Shown here piece by piece: positions 17,975 to 33,000 of a stretch of DNA of 64,000 bases. The notes beneath the pieces were generated by a model that made no database searches, was not told the origin of the DNA, and worked only from the letters and a program-made list of their open reading frames with translations. Source of the DNA: Hybos culiciformis (taxonomy: Eukaryota > Arthropoda > Insecta > Diptera > Hybotidae). Made by a program: the position numbers and the translations under genes. The DNA is taken from assembly GCA_964007475.1 (NCBI GenBank), contig OZ023275.1, positions 1,054,001 to 1,118,000 of the forward strand, given 5' to 3'. Within the stretch, counting starts at the first letter, position 1, and every line of letters begins with the position of its first letter.

Positions 17975-20900
17975 CAAGAATCAAAGAACTATATTGTTAT
18001 TTCTGACCCACTTCCATATACATAATAAAAAAAATATTTTTTTTTGAGATTATCCTACTTCTCTGAATATTTTTTGATCTAGTTTGAATTAGTTGGTTGT
18101 ACTGTATCATTGTAATGCAGTCAAATATAAACAAAAATAATGCCTACTTATATAACATAATGCACAAAAAATCCAATGTTGCCTATATTATAAAAAAAAT
18201 ATATAACTTACGCTGTATCTAAAAAAGGAAGAAATTTTTAGATTAATAAAGAACAACATCATTCACTTCGTAAATGTACAGATAGTGTGATTAATGTGTA
18301 ATAATTGTCAAAAAAAAATTAAATTCATACTATTCCATTCCAATTACAATGGTTTCAATAACAACTCGATCATAATGAATACATCAAAATAATAATTTAA
18401 ATTTGGACTGTAAAACTCCAATATAGGTACATTCTAAATTTATTAATTTATATTTTAACACTTTTTCTGCATTAAATAATTCTGTAATTGATGCACTTCA
18501 GTTTGCCTCATTTGTGGGTCGTTTTTTTTTTTTTACGAAATGAAAAAAAAAAAAAAAAAATTAAAAAAATTGCAAAAAAATCCACTTAATGTCCATGTAA
18601 ATCAAAGTCATCATGATATTTTTCTTCATTCCAATTTTTATCCTTTCTACTTTTTCATTTGCTATGCTATGCATATAAATATAAAGTGCATTAATAAAAA
18701 AAAAATTTTTTTTTGTCCCTGTTAATTTTTTGAGACTTAATTTCGCGAAATAAATTCGCGAGCTTATCGTTTCCACCAAAAAAAAATTTTTTTTTTGTTT
18801 TACTATTTTATTTTTAGTAATCTCTTTTTAGCAAGGTTTTTTTATTCACGTTAAATTTACAATGTCCGTCTATAAAAGACGAAAAGTATGGAACATTTTT
18901 GCAATACATATTCCAATTTATTTGAAAATGTTTTGTTCTTTCAAATTCTTTAACTAAGAAATTATAATGAAACGGTAAGATTGTCTTTTATAGTTTAATT
19001 ATCATATTCTAATTTTTATCGTTAGACTTCCATATATAGAAAAATATTAAAAAAAACCCATTCAAATGCCTTTGAAATGGTATAAAATAAGCAACCAGAG
19101 GTTTGTGATAAATAATAATATGTAGTAGACTAGTAATAATTTATTTTAATTTTCTTGATATATTTTTATTATGTTATACAAAGTCGCTAATTTTTGCGTA
19201 CCCAATTTATGAATATGTAAAAAATAGTTAAAAAAAAAAAAAATAAACATAATGGAATGAAAAAAGATCGACGAAATCTAAAAAAAAGTTCTATATAGTA
19301 TTATATATTTATCACATATTTTTTTATATGTATTTATTTCTAGATAGATACATTACATATTTATGTGTATATATATATAAACAACTTTTAATTCCATTCA
19401 TGATGCACAGTTGTTGCAGTCTAAAGTGTGAGGAACTTAAACAGAAAAACAAAAATTGACGAGAATAAATTTATATTTTGTCTACTCATTCACACTATAA
19501 TTTTAAATCTATTTGGCCAATTTTCATACAATTTATTTTTCATTAAAAATTTTACTTACTTACAACATACCTCAATGCTTTTATGTTAAAATTTAATAAA
19601 CAAAATTTTTAGTTTAAAATAAATATGAGTCGGATTATTTCAAGTCTGATTAAAGGAATGTAATTTATATATTTCTTTTTGGCAGGAAGATAAATTATTC
19701 AACTACTTTTTAAAACAATATTCTTAAATTTTGCAATAATTAGAAAGAAATTCATTTATACAGCTTTTTTTTTAACTACACTACAGAATAGAAAGGCGTT
19801 AATGTTATTGTTTATTTCAAATTTTCATAAAATGTCATATTTAGATCAAGAATTATGACAATAAAGGAGATTTTTTAATTATGGAAAAAATTGGATGGAA
19901 AAAATGACCATGTGTATTTGCAAATATTGGACATTTCTAGTTGTTCTAGGAGAGAACTTAAATACCTAAATTCACAGTGAAATATAATATTAAAGTAATA
20001 GATAATTGGAGTTAAATAAGTAATATTTTTAATTCTCCACCCACATAAATAATGATATCTTTTGTTTCGAACTTTAATAATGTAGAAATGTTCGAAGAAA
20101 AGAATTCCTTACGATATATGATGAAATTGTCAAGGGTTTAAAAACAATTTTTTTTTTATTAAAAAATTCGCTTTTAACCGGGAAGCCAAACAAATAAAAA
20201 ACCATTTTCAAATCAAGGATAATTATATCATAATTGGAACATCGATAAATTTTAGACAGAAGCTAAAAATTTGTACTTAAGCTACTTAGTACTATTATTT
20301 TTGTCACAAAGAAAGAGAACTTTCAGAAAAAAAAATAAAAAAAAATGTATATTCTTTAAATTTATTACATTTTAATTGCATTTAATTTTGAAAGTTTTGT
20401 GTGTAAAATCAATTCTAAAAGGTTACTAAAAACAAATCGTTTAAATAATAGTCTGACTACCATATATTACTTAATTCACTTTCAACTTATTATCGCAGTA
20501 ACTTTTTTACTTATTTTATGCAACTTTTCACAAAAAAAACATACTCAGAATGTTTAACAGGCAACTCCAAATCAAATTTTTTTTTTAATTTTTATTTTCT
20601 TTTTTTTTTTTATTTTTAAATTAAAAAAACTAAAAAATCAAATACAAATAAAATAAGTTTTATTATGTACACATGTATAAGATAAATGTAGCCACATGAT
20701 GCATTCAATACTGAATAATAAACATTAAAAGTTATCAAAAAAAAAAAGTTATAACATTTTTTTATGTTGCCGGAAATGGAGAGAACATTAAAAATTTGGG
20801 AAATAAAGTTAAATGGCAAAAAATATATACACATAATACATACAAATAAAAATTACAAAAATCGCGAATCATTTTTTTTTGCTTCCTTTTCTTGTTTGCA

Positions 20901-23900
20901 AGGATAAAAAGTGCAAAAAAAGAAACAAAAAAAAAATGCAATAATTTTTAATGGTTATGTGCGTTGAAGTTATATGGTCAATTTGGTTATACGGTCCAAA
21001 AGAAATTAAAGGGAACAACAAAAATTAATATGGGCTGCCGGGGGTGTAGAAGTTAAATTGCAATACCAAAATATGATATCATTTCTATTTGTAGCCTTAA
21101 CTGAATAGACAACACCGATTAACTATACAAATCAACACTTTAGTTTATACCTTTTAATCCTCTACCAGTATTTGAAATATTCAAAGAAGATCAAATCTCA
21201 TTGAGATCTACATTAAAATTCGTAAATCGTAAGAGTGTGTATTTTGTGTAACATTATACTCCTAGGAAGCATAAATTATTGGAAAAATTTTACATTTATA
21301 AATGTAAAACTTAAAATTGAGTTGTATACTCGTAATTGCAAAGTGTTACACATATTGCGTGTCCATTATATTTTTTTTAATGATCTTTCTTAATACATTA
21401 AAAGTATCTTATGATTCATCATTAAAGATTTACTTTATTATACATACGTTGTGGAAAACAGTGCACTATGTATAAATTGTTTATTTTAGCATTATTTTAT
21501 TGAATTTTTCAAAAACATAAATTCACATATGTTTATATATTGCAGTATATTTCAAGCATAAGAAAAAAATTATCAACATTTTCATAATTGTATAAAAAAA
21601 TTGTATGATTTCTGTGAGATTATTAATTTACTCGTTGATGTGTTCAAGCCTTAAAATATATATTCTAAACCTACAACTCAGTTAGAAACTCCATAGGCCG
21701 CAGATCTTACAGATTTAATGAAAGATCAACTATGCATTCAATTACTTCAAAACAATGTATCTCAAAGCTGAAAATTGTACAGGGTATATACATAGATCAA
21801 AGAAAATATGAAGACATTATTATAAATTTTGTATATTTATTTCCTAAAATCAATAACATAAGATTTATAAATGTTATTACAAAAAGATTTACTTAAATAG
21901 AGTCTATATATATTTGAAATAATAAATGTTTTAAATTTGCGATTTTTTTTTCCCAAAAGAAATCCCTTAATCCTTTAAATAAGAAGTTTTTGCCATTATT
22001 TTCTTAATGTTTAGAAAAAAATAAATAAAAGAAATGTACAAATAAAATTTTATTGGACCAATTTTTTTTTTTCACATAAAAATGAATTTCTAACCGGTTC
22101 CAATTTTTTTTTTACCCTTTCATACCGCTGCTTTTAACATGCAAATTAGTCAACGAATTTTTATGACTTTTATCATAGATTTTAAGTGATTTCCAATCCT
22201 AACAAGGTAACAGTCTTAAACATTTCCTTTATATTTTTCGTTTCTTTTTAAATAATATTCAATAAACAAAATTAAACCCAAAACACGGGAAGAAGAATTA
22301 GAGCAATTTAAATATTTAGAAATATAAAAGAAATGGCCAAAGAAAATTAGAATAACAATAGGCTTCTATAAGAAAGGAGTAAATTATAATGAAATATACC
22401 AATTTCAATAAAATAAATAAAAATGAGATTTTTTAATAAAACAGAAAACGAACTAAAATTTCTAATCTTTTTGTCCGTCTTGACTTGGAATTATCACAAT
22501 AAAATAATTTTGTATTATACTAATGCGTACTAAAAAAAAATCTTATGTATTATCCAGGATTAGATTCTCATTCAACATTTCTCCAAGCATAATCGAATTA
22601 AATAGCTGTATAAAATATACTATATATAATAAGAAAATTTGATATTTTTCAATCTAATAAACTTCCATTATTTCTTTTTTGCAATTTGAAAATAATTTTG
22701 ATCTCAAATTTTATTAAAATATATTTCTTTCCACATTCATTTCTCCCAATTCCAAAATTAAGAAGATTTCACATCTTATGCGATGATTAGAAAATTGCTG
22801 CTAAAAAATATGAAGTTTACTTGAAATCTTATTATAAAATCTAAAGGTAATATGCTTTCCAATTTTGTTACTCCTTTTTTTTCTAAAGAAAAGGTATTGG
22901 TCAATCCTTTTTTGCATATTTTAGTGACTTAGAAATAATATTTTAATTTTGAACCATATAAAGGATAATGAATTTCTCTATTTTAAAAGCAATAAAATGT
23001 ATATTCTTAAGAATTTCTACTTTCAAATTGCAAGGTTTTTAAGTAGAATTTTTTTTTTGTATACTCATTTTACCTTGAAATTAATTAGAAAACAGATTTT
23101 TTTTATATTCAAATTATTTGATTTTACAAAAAAAAAAGACAATTTCTATATCTATTTTACTATTTTTCTGTAGCTATATCTATATATATAAATATGTAAA
23201 TCATTTAATCAACTACCATATTTTAAATCAAATCCATTAAAAATAAAATTATCAAGTATATTCTAATTAATTTTATCCTTAGACCTATTTTTTTTAATTT
23301 TGTTCAGTTGTGAAAATTTTTAAAGATGACTATATCATAACCATTACATAACAATATATCTGTACGACAATCATAATGAAAATAGAAATACAAAAAGGCC
23401 ACACTCCAAATTTATTTTAATATTATTTTTATTTGTCGCATAATGAAATACATTTTTTTCAATTTTAATTACATAAATTAATATAATTCTATTAAATTTT
23501 CCGACAAAATATTCAAGACAATATAAGGATAAGTCAGTTTCTTAAAGAAACCAAAAAAAAAAAAAAAACTAAAATTCTTCCTTTAATTTTTTGTACTACA
23601 GACTTATATTTTTATTGCCCTAAAAGATTTAAAAATGTTTGTTCATTTGCAAATATTTATAATTATAAAAGTATATCCTTCAAAAATATCCTCTTTCGCG
23701 AAATATTTCTTTATTTTCTTGTTATTTAAAACAATCCTCTGTTTAAAAAGATAATACTAGTAGAAGTTTTTTTTTTTTAAATAAGGCAAAGAAAGGCGTA
23801 ACTAAATCGTGACTTGAAATTTATTTATTTTTAAAGACAACAAAAATAAAAGGGTTAATGAAAATTACAAATATTTTTAAGGATTTGCAGAAAAAATAAA

Positions 23901-25644
23901 GAGTTAAATTTTATGCATGAGTGTCATTTGTAGAATTAATTATGAAAATTTGTAAATTTTGAGGTAAATATTTAATAATTCAATTAGCAAATTTGTAAAT
24001 ATTCATATTGTAAGGTATTTAAAAAATAAGGGTGGCTTTTAAAAAGGATCAATACACAAAATAATAATCCGATTATTGAAATTTTCTTCCAAAAACAAAA
24101 TTAAAAATTATTCAAGAAAATTAAGTAAAGGATTGTCTGATATTAGTATTTAAAAAAATGGGTGTCAACAGAGTTGAATTTGGGCTCTCAAGTAATCTTG
24201 ATTATAATTTATTAAATGTCTGTTTTTCAATATTTATATATAGATATAATATTCTTAGTTTGATTTTATAAGAAATGTTAATGTTTTTGAAATTTAATAA
24301 AAATCCAATAAAAAGTATATAAAAGCTTTAAAAAATCAAATTCTAACTACTCTCTTTTATCTCATCAACTGAGATTCCTTACATATTGTATAATGTATAC
24401 AATGTAAAGAACCCTTTTGGAAACTAAATTAAGAACTTTTATGTACCCTGGAAAATTTTACATACAGCGAAATATCTTCTTTTTTTATTGACTAAGCAAA
24501 TCATTTAACAGTTAGTAATTTGATAACGATGCAACTTTTATTTAAAAAAAAAACATTTTTTTTTCCTCTACTGCACAGATTCAAATGAAAATAGTTTTGG
24601 AAATACTTTATTAAATTATTACTCGGTTAGGCATAAAAACCAGTAAAATTTTTATAAAACATAAATTTATTTGTATTGATGTGCTCAATAAATCTTCTCA
24701 GGAATCCTAATATTCATGGTAGATGGTATTTCACCAATCAATTTCCCTATCCTATAAACGGGAAAAAAATAGTATTATTCCATGAAATTTCTAAAATTCA
24801 AAAAATATGTATGTTAATGTAACTATATTTCTATATTTTCAAAACTGCATACAAAAAGAAAACTTCATCAATTTTTTTTTTTCTAAAACATTTCGAAGAA
24901 TAACAAAATATTGAACAATTTATTTTATACATGACTTGATACAATCAATACCTATGAACAGAAATATATCCTTGATCCTGTTTTTAGTTTCCTTTTTTTA
25001 CGCGAAATACATCGCTTTTATTTCTGAATATTTTATAAATTGCAAAAAAAAATAAAAAATTTGAATAAAACACGACGCTTAATCATTTCATGTTAAAGCA
25101 TCGTTTTACATACTTACCTAATAAATTCGATTTATATTTTTAATTTTTGTTATGAAATATTTTAACATCAAATATTTCTTAAGTTTACTGAAAGATTGAT
25201 AAAAATATTTATATTGTATACAATTTCATTTCACAATATAAAATGTTTCACAATATAAAAGGTTTAAAATAATTTCACGTCATTTAAAAAAACTATACCG
25301 TATAAATTTTCAAAAGAATGATAATGAGTAATGAGTACCTTTAATATAAAGAAGTCGTCAAGTTAGTACTACATATGTATATTCTTCACTGTGCAAGTCA
25401 TTTTTATATCCTTTCTCGCGAAATTGCATATAAGTTGCATTGACATACGCGAGACACGGATGACCATACAGTAAAATAACAAAATAAATGGTTATAAAAA
25501 AACATAATACAACTTCCAATTTAAATTAACAAAAATGAAAAACGGAATCCTTTGGTATAACCTCAATTTTTTTTTTGGTTTATGTTTTTCCTGAATTAAT
25601 ATAAAAAAAAAGACCAAAGTTCAAAGAGCAATAAAATGCATAAT

Positions 25645-25675
25645 ATGCAAATAGTTTCATTGATGTGATGCAAAT
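25645..25675 (+). promoter_or_regulatory. Two perfect octamer motifs 23 bp apart
   Basis: ATGCAAAT occurs at 25645..25652 and again at 25668..25675 in the same orientation. This is the classical POU-domain octamer, bound in flies by Nubbin/Pdm. A close pair suggests a regulatory element, but the motif is A+T-rich and can arise by chance. Confidence 0.2.
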
Positions 25676-28600
25676 TTTCGCGGATTTTCAAGTATACTCT
25701 AGGGTAAAAAATTAAATGAAAATGTGTGATTGCATTTCTCATAAGTTTCCTAAAGAAGGTGATAGATATAGTGTATAGTTTTTTTTAACTATAGATAGTT
25801 AACAAATAATATTCCTTTTTTGTTTTAATAATATAAGTTGTATTCTGTCGTTAGAAAGTATGGTGATTGCCACTTACGTTATCGTAGGAAGATTAAGTAT
25901 TTTGCTATATTCAGGAAAACACATATCTTATGACAACGAATTGGTTAGAATCGTCTAAAAAATCAATTTCTTAGTTTTTGACGAATTAATTGAAATAAAT
26001 TTTTTCATTTCAATATGAAAAGTAGGTACAACATGAATAATATTTAAAACTATATGTTATATATAATTATTACAGATATACTTATACATTATATTCTCAA
26101 ACAACTCAAGCTCTTTTATAAATAAATAAAATAAATATTTCTTTCCAAATTATTTATTTTTCTCGTCCTACATTTTATTTATTTTAAGTTTGTTGTATCA
26201 TCCAAGTATCTCAACTTTACCTTGATGGAGAATCGAAAAAGATCAAAATAATGTACATCAAGCGAAATGGACTGTATTAAATAATGAAAGAACCTTTTTT
26301 TTCTGTAAAAAAAACCAATAGAGCAAAGCAAATAAACTTTAACTTTATTTTACACACTAACACCCAACTACCAATATTTGCTAATAAAAGTTAATATTAA
26401 AAATGCACATATGGCTTTTTATCAAAAATAAACATTCTAAAAGATATTTTTCTATTTCTTTTTTTTTATATGTATATAAACCCATGTACAAATATATACC
26501 CTTATATTGCCCAGCAGATGAAATGATAGAGAAGCTACCGTAATTTTTGGGTCGACAAATTAGATGAAAATTTCCGGCACAACTCAAATTTCATATCCGA
26601 TTACACAAAAAATATTCTTTGTTGAAGTTAAAAAAAAAATTCACAGTCTGTTACTTCTCGATCCCCAGATAACTAAATAAAGTTACGTTTGAATCAAAAA
26701 TGTTGGTTGGTTTTGTAGAAAAATCTGAAGTATGTATTTAACTTTGAAATTCTAAATAAAGGAAGTAAGAATTGTACAGAACTAATTTTAGTTTGGGTTA
26801 ATCTTTATTTTGAATGCAATAGGTCAAACCTTTTTAATTTATTGTTAATAAAAATATGAATTACAATATTTGATATTTAGGAGCTTATTGAAATAAGATG
26901 ATTTTAAACATATATCTACAAGTTAACATTTTTGATCATTTTTGAATATTGATAGAATTAATACGAAGAAAAATTGAGACAATTTAGATTCAAAATATTT
27001 ATTTGTTTGAAAAAAATTGATTTGTTTTATAAATAATATATATTATTATTTATAAATATAAAAAATATAACTTCCGTAAGTCACCATGGAATCATCCAAT
27101 TTTAACAAGAAGTATCTTTAATTACCATTCATTAAGAGAAGAAATAAAAGGATTTAAAAAATATTGTCAAATCTCAAACTTATAAAACCAAAAATTTTGA
27201 AATAAAAGAAGGTGAATTTCTTTTTTTTTTTTATCTAATGTTTTCTACACAAACCTGAAAGAAAATAACTTTTTTTTCGATAAATTTTATAAAGAATTGC
27301 ATATGAAAATATTTAGGGTTTAAAATATTTTATAAAAAGAAAATTAAATTAAAAAAGGTGACAACTTCCATGGTGATGAAAATAAGTCCCAGTAAAGATT
27401 TAGGTTTGAAAAGCATCATCAAATTTGCTAAAAACATTATTGGAACGTTTTCAGGTTTTTAATTTTTGTATGACTAATCAAAAATTGAGTATAAAAAAGA
27501 AAAGTTGAAGAAAAAAGATTTCATACCTATTTCTTCCTGTGGTGAAGATTAAAATATGTAAAATTATTTGTCTGATACAAAAAAAAAATTTTTTAATGGT
27601 CTTCTTAGATTATTTGAGAATGAAGATTATTTTGAAATAAAATATGTGTATGGTAAAGCAAATTAATAAATGATATTTTATATGGGAATTTAATTAAAAA
27701 ATTATACAAAAGGAAAATTTTTTGGACTTTTTTTAACCCTTACTGTTTAATAAACATATACATACAACGTACTTTGACAAATTTGAGGAATATGATCTTA
27801 TCATATCCAACAGAAAATGAGAAATTCAACTAATACTAATTTGGTTTTTATTTGGATTTTTCAAAAGGTCAATGAATGCAACACCATTTAATAGGTTTTG
27901 TAAAATAATTTAAGTCTGTCAATTAAAATAAATCAGATCTACCTCAATTTATTTATTTTTTAATTTTAATTTTTAAAAAGCCAACTAGTTTTTAAAAAGC
28001 CAACAATTATACTATTATATAATGAATTCATTTCAATTTATTATCACTATTATCATTATTAGATCAAACAACATAATTAGGACAAAAATTCGTACATAGA
28101 AAAGATTTTTTTTTGTATAATTATTACATGTATATCTCCTTTAATAAACATGATGAAATTATTAAGAATTGAACAAGGAATCAATTTAAGTCTCATAAAA
28201 AAATTTTTGTGCAATTTAACATTTTTTTAATTAAAATTGCAAAGAAACTATCTAAATTCACACAAAACAGCACCTAACCTTTGTTCATACTTAAACATTT
28301 TTCTAACTTCAGAATGAAGACCATAATATTTGCTGATTTTACTGATACATAGTGTGTCGATAAATCATGTTTGAACACTTATATAAAATAAAAAGCAAGA
28401 ATAATGAGGCCAAGAAATTATAACAGTTTTCACAACAATATTAATTTTGGGGAGCAACAACATTTGCTTTTGAAAGTCAGCGCATTTGACGAACCCTTGA
28501 AAAAAACTACTGTAAAATTACAACATAATAATAATAAATCAGCGCAGTAATTTTTTATTTTATTTTATTTTTTCAAAATTAATATGGAGATCAGTAAAAT

Positions 28601-29534
28601 AACTCTATTTTTAAATTGAACAAACTTGAAGATACCTCAAGTTACAATACTGTGCTAAGAGCCATATTCAAGCATATAGTTGAATTAAATGGCTTTCTGG
28701 AAAACAATTTTTTTCTCAAATTTTTTTAACGCTAAACAAAATTAAAACAGAGAGGTTCAATTGTATTTGTTTACCTATTTACATCCATTTGTCTATTTTC
28801 AACTTCAATTTTGTTTTCGTTGTGAACAAAATAACTTGAAATCAAGCGGAAGGAACAAGTAGACAATTCTCACGAAGCAAATTTATTTTTTTAAAGATCT
28901 CGAAGTAGCTTTTAATGAAAATTGATCTTTTATCAAAATGACATTTTGCAAATATTGGAGTGGCTAACAACGAAGCATTCGGCCGAGGATATTTATTTAA
29001 AAAATCTAACTTTGTGCTCATTGTTCTTATTCAAAAATAAGCTGGTATGTTGCACTTTTCTGACTGGGTTCAGCAGTTTGGTAAAACTCAGTTTAAAAAA
29101 TATTAAAATGAAATTTTTGCCAATTTTTTAATATTCTACAAAACAAAATATATATATTTCAAGAGGGGTGAACTATAAATTCTTTTTTTTCATCTTTTTT
29201 AAATAATAAAACCCTCTAGAACAATAATAATTGTGAAAAAAAGGAAAGCAAAAATATCGTTAAAATAATTTTTGTAATTTTTTTTTTTTTAGATACGAAA
29301 TCAGATTTAATTTTTTTTTTTTGCAGCCGTCTCATAAATTTCCCATATATTTAATATCAGAGGAAAAAATATATGTATGTATATATTTTTTTATAAAAAA
29401 ATTACGGAGAGATTTCACATTAAGTATGGTTGCACATAAAACCCATAAAACATATTAAGAATTGAAAAGTTATACGCGCAAATAATTGAGAAAATATTTC
29501 GAATGTGGTACAACAGAAAAAGGTGCAGGGCATA

Positions 29535-29588
29535 ATGCAGCAACAACAACAAAAACAACGGCAACAACACATCAAGAATAACAACAGT
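29535..29588 (+). repeat. CAA-rich trinucleotide tract
   Basis: A degenerate CAA/CAACAG run (CAGCAACAACAAC ... AACAACGGCAACAAC ... AACAACAG). Such opa/CAX-like tracts often lie in fly exons, but here the frames are quickly interrupted, so it is scored only as a repeat. Confidence 0.5.
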
Positions 29589-29917
29589 GTAAAAAAAAAT
29601 TGCGGAAAATGATATCATTAAGGGTGATGGTGGAAAATCACTTTATCTTTGTATGTTATATTATAAAGCATAGTAAAATCCGTTATTTAAGGATACAAAT
29701 TTATCTCGTACTAATTGAAATATTGTACATATTTAGTTGTTATTTTAATTTTTATATTCAATATTAAATTTAGAAGTTTTTATTTTAATTGTACTTATTG
29801 TAATTGTAAATATAGAAATTGAGATTTATTTATATTATAACAAGACGTTCATTCTGTTGTTTGTATATTCCCATACATGTTTACAGTCCTCACTCGTTTA
29901 CAATGCACAATATCGTC

Positions 29918-30097
29918 AGTGTCATTTCTTGAGAGATCGACGTTTCAAATAAGTATTTGTATTATTGATAGTTAAGAGTAGAGAGTAATTATTGATTTCC
30001 TTTTGATATACCGAGAACTTATTCTTCCCTGTTTTTTTTTTTGTAACCAAATTAATTCGCTTCTTATCGTCGTTCTTATCAAGACGACGAGAGGATG
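29918..30097 (+). other. Candidate 5' exon of an unrecognised transcript, ending ATG|GTAAGT
   Basis: The segment is richer in G/C than its surroundings. It starts at an initiator-like TCAGTG (29916..29921) and ends GACGACGAGAGGATG directly before a perfect donor GTAAGT (30098..30103). A start codon as the last three bases of exon 1 is a known arrangement in insect genes. A possible partner is the acceptor and frame at 34584. No product can be named, and a chance donor is a real possibility. Confidence 0.2.
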
Positions 30098-33000
30098 GTA
30101 AGTAAATATAATCATTTCATTTCACACGATATTTCTTAAATTTCTTATTAAGTTTGAAAAATAAAAATGTTATGATGAGTTTTCGTTTTGTGTCACCGGA
30201 ATAATTTTAAGGATTTTAATATTGCGCCCTGTTATAATTTGAACAATCGTTCTACAGGAAAAAATATGGTACATTATAGATAAATAAAACAACATTCGAA
30301 GTTGATTATATTTTGTTCAATCATGAGAGTGTGATACCAGGAATTGATAAAGTAAATATTATATGTATAAATACAAAAAAAAAACTAGAATAAATACAAA
30401 TTTTGATAATTATTTAAAAAATCTCAAAGTAAATTTTTTTTGTATTCTGGCTGGACCTAAAACTCAGACAATATGGATCGTCTTTAACAATAATTTCATA
30501 ATTTTTTTTGGAATAATATCCTTTTTCATTTTTACCAAAGAGCATATTTATAACAATGAGAAACAAAATTATAAAAAAGATAAAAATGGGTGTAATGTTG
30601 AGTAAATAATTTTGTATATTTCTTTCTATACGAAAATTTATTTCTAAATAAAAAAAAAGCAATAAATTAGCAGTAACATCTTTTTCAAATTAAAATGTCC
30701 TAATTTTAACTAAAAAAATCAATTCATTATTATTAATTTAAAAAATAAAAAAATTGTCTTCGCATTAAACATAAAGTAGAAGTATTCTTCAACACCTCTA
30801 TAAGTTCTTTAAGAAATTAATATTTTTTACATTCGTAGTGTTCGTTTTTTAAGGCGACATTTTAAAGCTTATAAACAGTTCCACTGTGGAAGTATAAAAA
30901 TATAAGAACACTAAGTTACATCAAGTAATTGCTCAAAATGATTGAAACCCGGTGTTCTCGAATCAAGTTATTAAATACTGTAGCCAGACAAATAAAATAA
31001 TAAATTTCTCTGGAAATTGAAAATACGAATCAACTCAGAAATAAATAGAAGACTTCAAGTAAGTGAGCCTAGTTTGAGTTCCTTAATTAAAATTATAAAA
31101 AGTTCTAACAATTTTGTTTTGATGTGGAGCTGTTCTATTGCAGTTGAAATTTAATCTGATTTATATTAAACAAATCATTTGAAGCAAAAATTTTTTTTAT
31201 TTAAACTATTCCACCGCATCGAAACTTCAATGGTTTTCTTTTTTTATTATTATTATTTTTTTAGAAAATAGAACTGGCATTTATTTGAAATAAAAAGAAT
31301 AAATAAACAAAATGAAAGGCAAAAGGACTTTTTTTTTTATTTTCAAGGCTTATAAACATAAAAAATAAAAATTCTTTAGTTAAATTAAAATTTGTACTAA
31401 TTTATTGTTAACCAGAAAAAATTGTCTATTTTCAATCAATAAAGATGTTAAGCCCATCAATTTTAGTTTTTTGAAAGGGAGTCCAATTGTCTAGGAGAGC
31501 TATTTTTTTTGCATTATTTTTAGGAGGCATTTAATTTTTTTTTTCTAAAAGATAAAATTGTGTATACATGAGTTAACAATAATTCATTGAAAAATCGAGA
31601 TATTTATATTGTGTGCTCTGTTGTTAAACGAATGTGGGTTATTTTAGTATTTTGTTGGATTTCCTCAATTTACAAACAAGTCCTAACTAAAATTCTTAAT
31701 TTTTTTCATTATTTTTTATATTGCAAACAGTATTGATGTAGTATGATGTGAACGATGTAATTCCCAACTTAACAGAATACATTTAGTGATCAATTTAACT
31801 TTGGAATTTTGTTGCATAGACGTTTTTGACTACAATCAGACGTTTAATATTATACAAATAATATACTGTCAAATTTTGACTTTTCCATAATTTAAAACAA
31901 AAAAAAATAAAGATAAGCCGAATTATAACATATAAAAGCATTATCTAGTTACATTAAAATACAATTTCAGCACTTTTCTAACATTTTCAATTTTCCAGCA
32001 CCAATAAAATGAACAAATATGGCAAGATGTTTTTTATTGAGTGAAAAATTGAATTGTTAAATAAATCTTTAGACGTGCAAATACCAAAGTGACCATTGTC
32101 CAATAAATTCTTTTTTTTGTTTAACCAAAAAAAAAAAAAGGATGGTTCCTTTCTTTTGCGGAAAAAATCAAACTTTTTTATTATTCAAACAAATTTTTTA
32201 GTCTTTGTCTTTTACTATTTACACAATGTTGGGTAAACAAGCCCAATTGACACATAAAAAGGTATACAAATGCTTTATTTTAGGGTTTTTTTTTGTTTAT
32301 TTATTTATTTAATTTTTTTTTGTAAAAAAAAAAAAAGAAGAAATTGTAAACAGAAATATTACATAATTTTTATTAGACAATTAATTATAAATTCAATTGC
32401 AAAACATTTTGTTGACATTTTGCTGATTTTTTTTTGTTTCTTTCAAAGAAAAAACATTTAGTTTTTAATGCAATTTCCTGCGAAAAAAGGCGGGTTTTCT
32501 TAGTTTTTAGATATGTGAAATTAATAAATCAATAAAATATTTTAGTATAGCTGTACTATAATGAAAAAAGAAGGCATAAAAACAGCTGCTGAATACGCAG
32601 ATATAAAATCGGAAAAGTCATTAAATTATATCCGAAGACCAAAGAAAACCACATAGGAATAAGGTTGGCACAATGTAGCACGAAAATCCATTATAATAAT
32701 ATCCAAACTTAAAATTTCGCACTTAAATTATCACGCTATCCCAATCAGCAGAACTTCGATAAAATTAAAATAAAAATTTATATGGCTCATTGACCCAATA
32801 ATCAAAAGTAACATTTTGATTTTTATAATTATAATTAATCTTGAAACGAACATTTTACAAACGGCATTAAAAATATTTTATTATTAAAATAAAAAAATAA
32901 TTCGCGGTTAAAAACAAATATATTTAATAAATTATAATAATACATAATAAACTACACATTTATTTTCCGTCCGCATAACTGAAAAATTTTCACTTCATGT

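Larger units (their letters stand above)
15436..29880. other. Non-coding A+T-rich tract downstream of runt
   Basis: No gene is supportable. Frames are short and of Phe/Leu/Ile/Lys/Asn composition, with no recognisable domain. Small features include an imperfect hairpin at 17941..17974 (GAACCGGTT with AACTGGTTC), a G/C-richer scrap near 21030, a pair of octamer motifs at 25645..25675, and 11-bp inverted arms at 27081..27091 and 27366..27376. Distal runt enhancers could lie here, but nothing identifies them. Confidence 0.55.

Noticed and set aside
17516..17984. Two overlapping minus-strand frames with a few balanced segments (WSPGVEEGIIF, LGTSSKTVLITGSLP)
   Set aside because: No family recognised, in different frames, no splice signals supporting a join; most residues are background Ile/Phe/Asn.
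29415..29618. Minus-strand Leu-rich frame as a membrane peptide
   Set aside because: The Leu run is the antisense of a CAA repeat; no supporting signal.
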